Positions 5,932 through 7,123 of a stretch of DNA of 7,123 nt are shown piece after piece. The translations under genes and the position numbers were made by a program. The notes under the pieces were generated by a model, which was not told where the DNA came from, did not search any database, and saw nothing but the letters and a program-made list of their open reading frames with translations. Every line of letters begins with the position of its first letter. Positions within the stretch are counted from its first letter, which is position 1. Origin of the DNA: Rhodoferax sp. (GTDB lineage Bacteria > Pseudomonadota > Gammaproteobacteria > Burkholderiales > Burkholderiaceae_C); contig JAIFMA010000028.1 of the NCBI GenBank assembly GCA_020048795.1, positions 1-7,123 on the forward strand, read 5' to 3'.

Positions 5932-6756
5932 TCAGTTCTCCGGATCCCGGGGCATGGCGCGCCAGACCTGTGCCAGCAAACCCTTGGGCGCAAAAGGCTG
6001 CCACTGGCCCTCGGCTTGCGCCAGCCGATCGGCCACCACCGACAGCACAATGCCATTAAAACCCAGGCCGATATGGCTGCCCGGTACCCGGATGTTTTCG
6101 TGCAGGGCCGGGTCGCCGTCAATCGTGGCCTCTTGCGGCGGCACCACACCATCGCCCAGCGAATACAGGCAACTGGTTGGAATCGCCAGGCGGCGGTGTT
6201 CCCGCAGCGCCTTGGCACGCGGCGCCATGGCATGCGCGTTGGAGCCCATGCGGTGCGCCACCAGCCGGTACAGGGCCTTGACCGCTGCGGGCGACTGGCT
6301 GCCCTGCGCATCCATGCTGACCGGGCTGCCCAGGGTGATGACGCTGCGCACACACTCCAGCGTGTTTTCAGCGCCGTAGAGCGAAAACACACCGCCCAGA
6401 CTCCAGCCCACCAGGCTGACCTTGCGCCCGGTGATATGGTGCAGGTAACGAATCTTTTGCGGCAGCGCGCTGGCATGTTTGCTGCGAAAACCCAGGTTGC
6501 GCCCCAGCCCCCAGGTGTGCACGTCGTAACCCTTGCGCTGCAGAAAGGCCTTGAGCACAAACAGCGACTTTTCATCGGCCATGAAGCCGGGCAACAGCAG
6601 CACCGGGTGGCCGTCACCCTGCGGTGCCTGCATCAGCAGCGGCAATGACATCGGCAACATCGCCGCCTCAAACAGCGCACGCGGCTCCAGCAGCGAGTGC
6701 AGGAAATGGGGTGAGCCGGTATGGCGATGGCGGGCAACTTTGGATGGAAACAGCAT
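5932..6756 (-). CDS. Alpha/beta hydrolase (lipase/esterase-like) between two WS/DGAT genes
   Basis: This 274-residue alpha/beta-fold hydrolase has a complete catalytic triad pattern: LLLPGFMADEKS near the oxyanion hole (53-64), nucleophile Ser119 in LVGWSLGG, probable acid Asp202 in YSLGDGVVPP, and His228 in VPGSHIGLG. The stretch after the first strand (GYDVHTWGLGRNLG) resembles PGAP1/lipase-like and polyester-synthase-like hydrolases. No signal peptide is evident, so it is probably cytoplasmic or membrane-peripheral. A role in hydrolysing or remodelling acyl esters is inferred from its position between two WS/DGAT genes. ATG 6756 was chosen because the family-like sequence begins just after it. 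A longer open frame to 6870 would run through the end of the upstream gene. The upstream stop is 19 bases away and GGAG lies 12 bases before the ATG, a rather long spacing. Confidence 0.88.
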   Translation of the reverse strand: MLFPSKVARHRHTGSPHFLHSLLEPRALFEAAMLPMSLPLLMQAPQGDGHPVLLLPGFMADEKSLFVLKAFLQRKGYDVHTWGLGRNLGFRSKHASALPQKIRYLHHITGRKVSLVGWSLGGVFSLYGAENTLECVRSVITLGSPVSMDAQGSQSPAAVKALYRLVAHRMGSNAHAMAPRAKALREHRRLAIPTSCLYSLGDGVVPPQEATIDGDPALHENIRVPGSHIGLGFNGIVLSVVADRLAQAEGQWQPFAPKGLLAQVWRAMPRDPEN

Positions 6757-6775
6757 GGTGGGCACAGGCTCCGGA

Positions 6776-7123
6776 TTACGTGGCAACAGGTTTGGCGCGC
6801 GGCTTGCGGGCCGCCTTGGGTGGTGCCAATGCGGCTTGTTTGAGTTCTTCAAAGGCCTGCATGAAGTCATCGGCGAGCCAACGCACGTCGGGCACCGCGC
6901 AGCGCGCCACGGTAAAGCCCAAAAACAGCTTGCCGGCGTAGCTCATCAGGGTGATGTTCAAACCCACCCCATGCTCCACGATGGACAGCGGCCAGTAGCC
7001 GGTCATGCGCGCCTGCCCCACGTACAGCGGCACACTTGGGCCGGGCACGTTGGAGATCAGCACATTGGCCAGTGGTGGCAACACCTCAGACACGCCACCC
7101 CGACCATACAGGTTGGCCAGCGC
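6776..7123 (-). CDS. Second WS/DGAT-family acyltransferase, C-terminal part (5' end outside window)
   Basis: The last 115 residues of a paralogous WS/DGAT-family protein are present; the frame is open to the window edge. The block LANVLISNVPGPSVPLYVGQ, followed by VEHGVGLNITLMSYAGKLFLGF, is the conserved C-terminal domain. It aligns well with the same region of the complete paralogue (LANCSITNVLGPEMPLYLQG, DGMGLVFSVTSYAGMLVISF). It ends in a short basic Ala/Pro/Lys tail (APPKAARKPRAKPVAT) and TAA at 6778-6776. The catalytic HHxxxDG domain is outside the window, so activity cannot be judged. It is the first visible gene of the minus-strand operon. Confidence 0.9.
   Translation of the reverse strand, partial: ALANLYGRGGVSEVLPPLANVLISNVPGPSVPLYVGQARMTGYWPLSIVEHGVGLNITLMSYAGKLFLGFTVARCAVPDVRWLADDFMQAFEELKQAALAPPKAARKPRAKPVAT

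Noticed and set aside
5928..6617. An open minus-strand frame that would extend the complete WS/DGAT by 230 residues at its N-terminus
   Set aside because: The extension is rich in Arg, Trp and Cys, lies fully over the alpha/beta hydrolase in another frame, and family-like sequence begins at ATG 5927 with a good ribosome binding site.
6757..6870. N-terminal extension of the alpha/beta hydrolase
   Set aside because: It would overlap the coding end of the upstream WS/DGAT, has no family-like sequence, and ATG 6756 explains the gene better.
1..7123. tRNA or rRNA genes, CRISPR arrays, insertion sequences
   Set aside because: I saw no cloverleaf-like segments, no regularly spaced repeats with spacers, and no transposase-like protein in any frame.

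Overview
The window is high-GC DNA of betaproteobacterial character. Three interspersed copies of a roughly 45-bp AT-richer repeat (cores ATAGCTG-N-CAGC and ATAAGGGCT) lie in it. From memory this type is common in Comamonadaceae such as Rhodoferax, Polaromonas and Acidovorax. The taxonomic call is therefore an inference from repeat type, codon use and gene content; there is no rRNA or other marker gene here.

Left part, plus strand. Bases 1-869 hold the C-terminal part of a sigma-54-dependent activator (AAA+ domain plus Fis-type helix-turn-helix) that begins before the window. A repeat copy follows. Next comes a two-gene ParD/ParE-type toxin-antitoxin operon (1105-1724) with a 4-base GTGA overlap and a perfect palindrome over a possible -10 element. 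Immediately behind the toxin lies a decayed coding remnant (1725-2098) read in three frames. A SAM-dependent methyltransferase gene follows (2147-2837). It is split by an exact 70-bp tandem duplication, and removing one unit restores a 206-residue protein. Repeat copies in opposite orientation flank this gene, and the upstream copy supplies its ribosome binding site.

Right part, minus strand, read from 7123 down to 2917. This looks like one neutral-lipid operon: the C-terminus of a wax ester synthase/diacylglycerol acyltransferase (WS/DGAT), an alpha/beta hydrolase, a complete second WS/DGAT, another alpha/beta hydrolase that is broken by a frameshift and an apparent internal deletion, and a Blc-type lipocalin with a signal peptide. 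Gaps are 19, 4, 27 and 46 bases. The set suggests acyl transfer to make wax esters or triacylglycerol, ester hydrolysis or remodelling, and lipid binding outside the cytoplasm.

The most striking points are the 70-bp tandem duplication, the deletion in the second hydrolase that coincides with an inverted repeat, the WS/DGAT whose HHxxxDG motif reads HHAAVDV, and the WS/DGAT-hydrolase-WS/DGAT-hydrolase-lipocalin arrangement. I see no clearly new defence or mobile system. Three broken reading frames within 2.7 kb mean either local gene decay or sequence/assembly error, and the window alone cannot decide between them.
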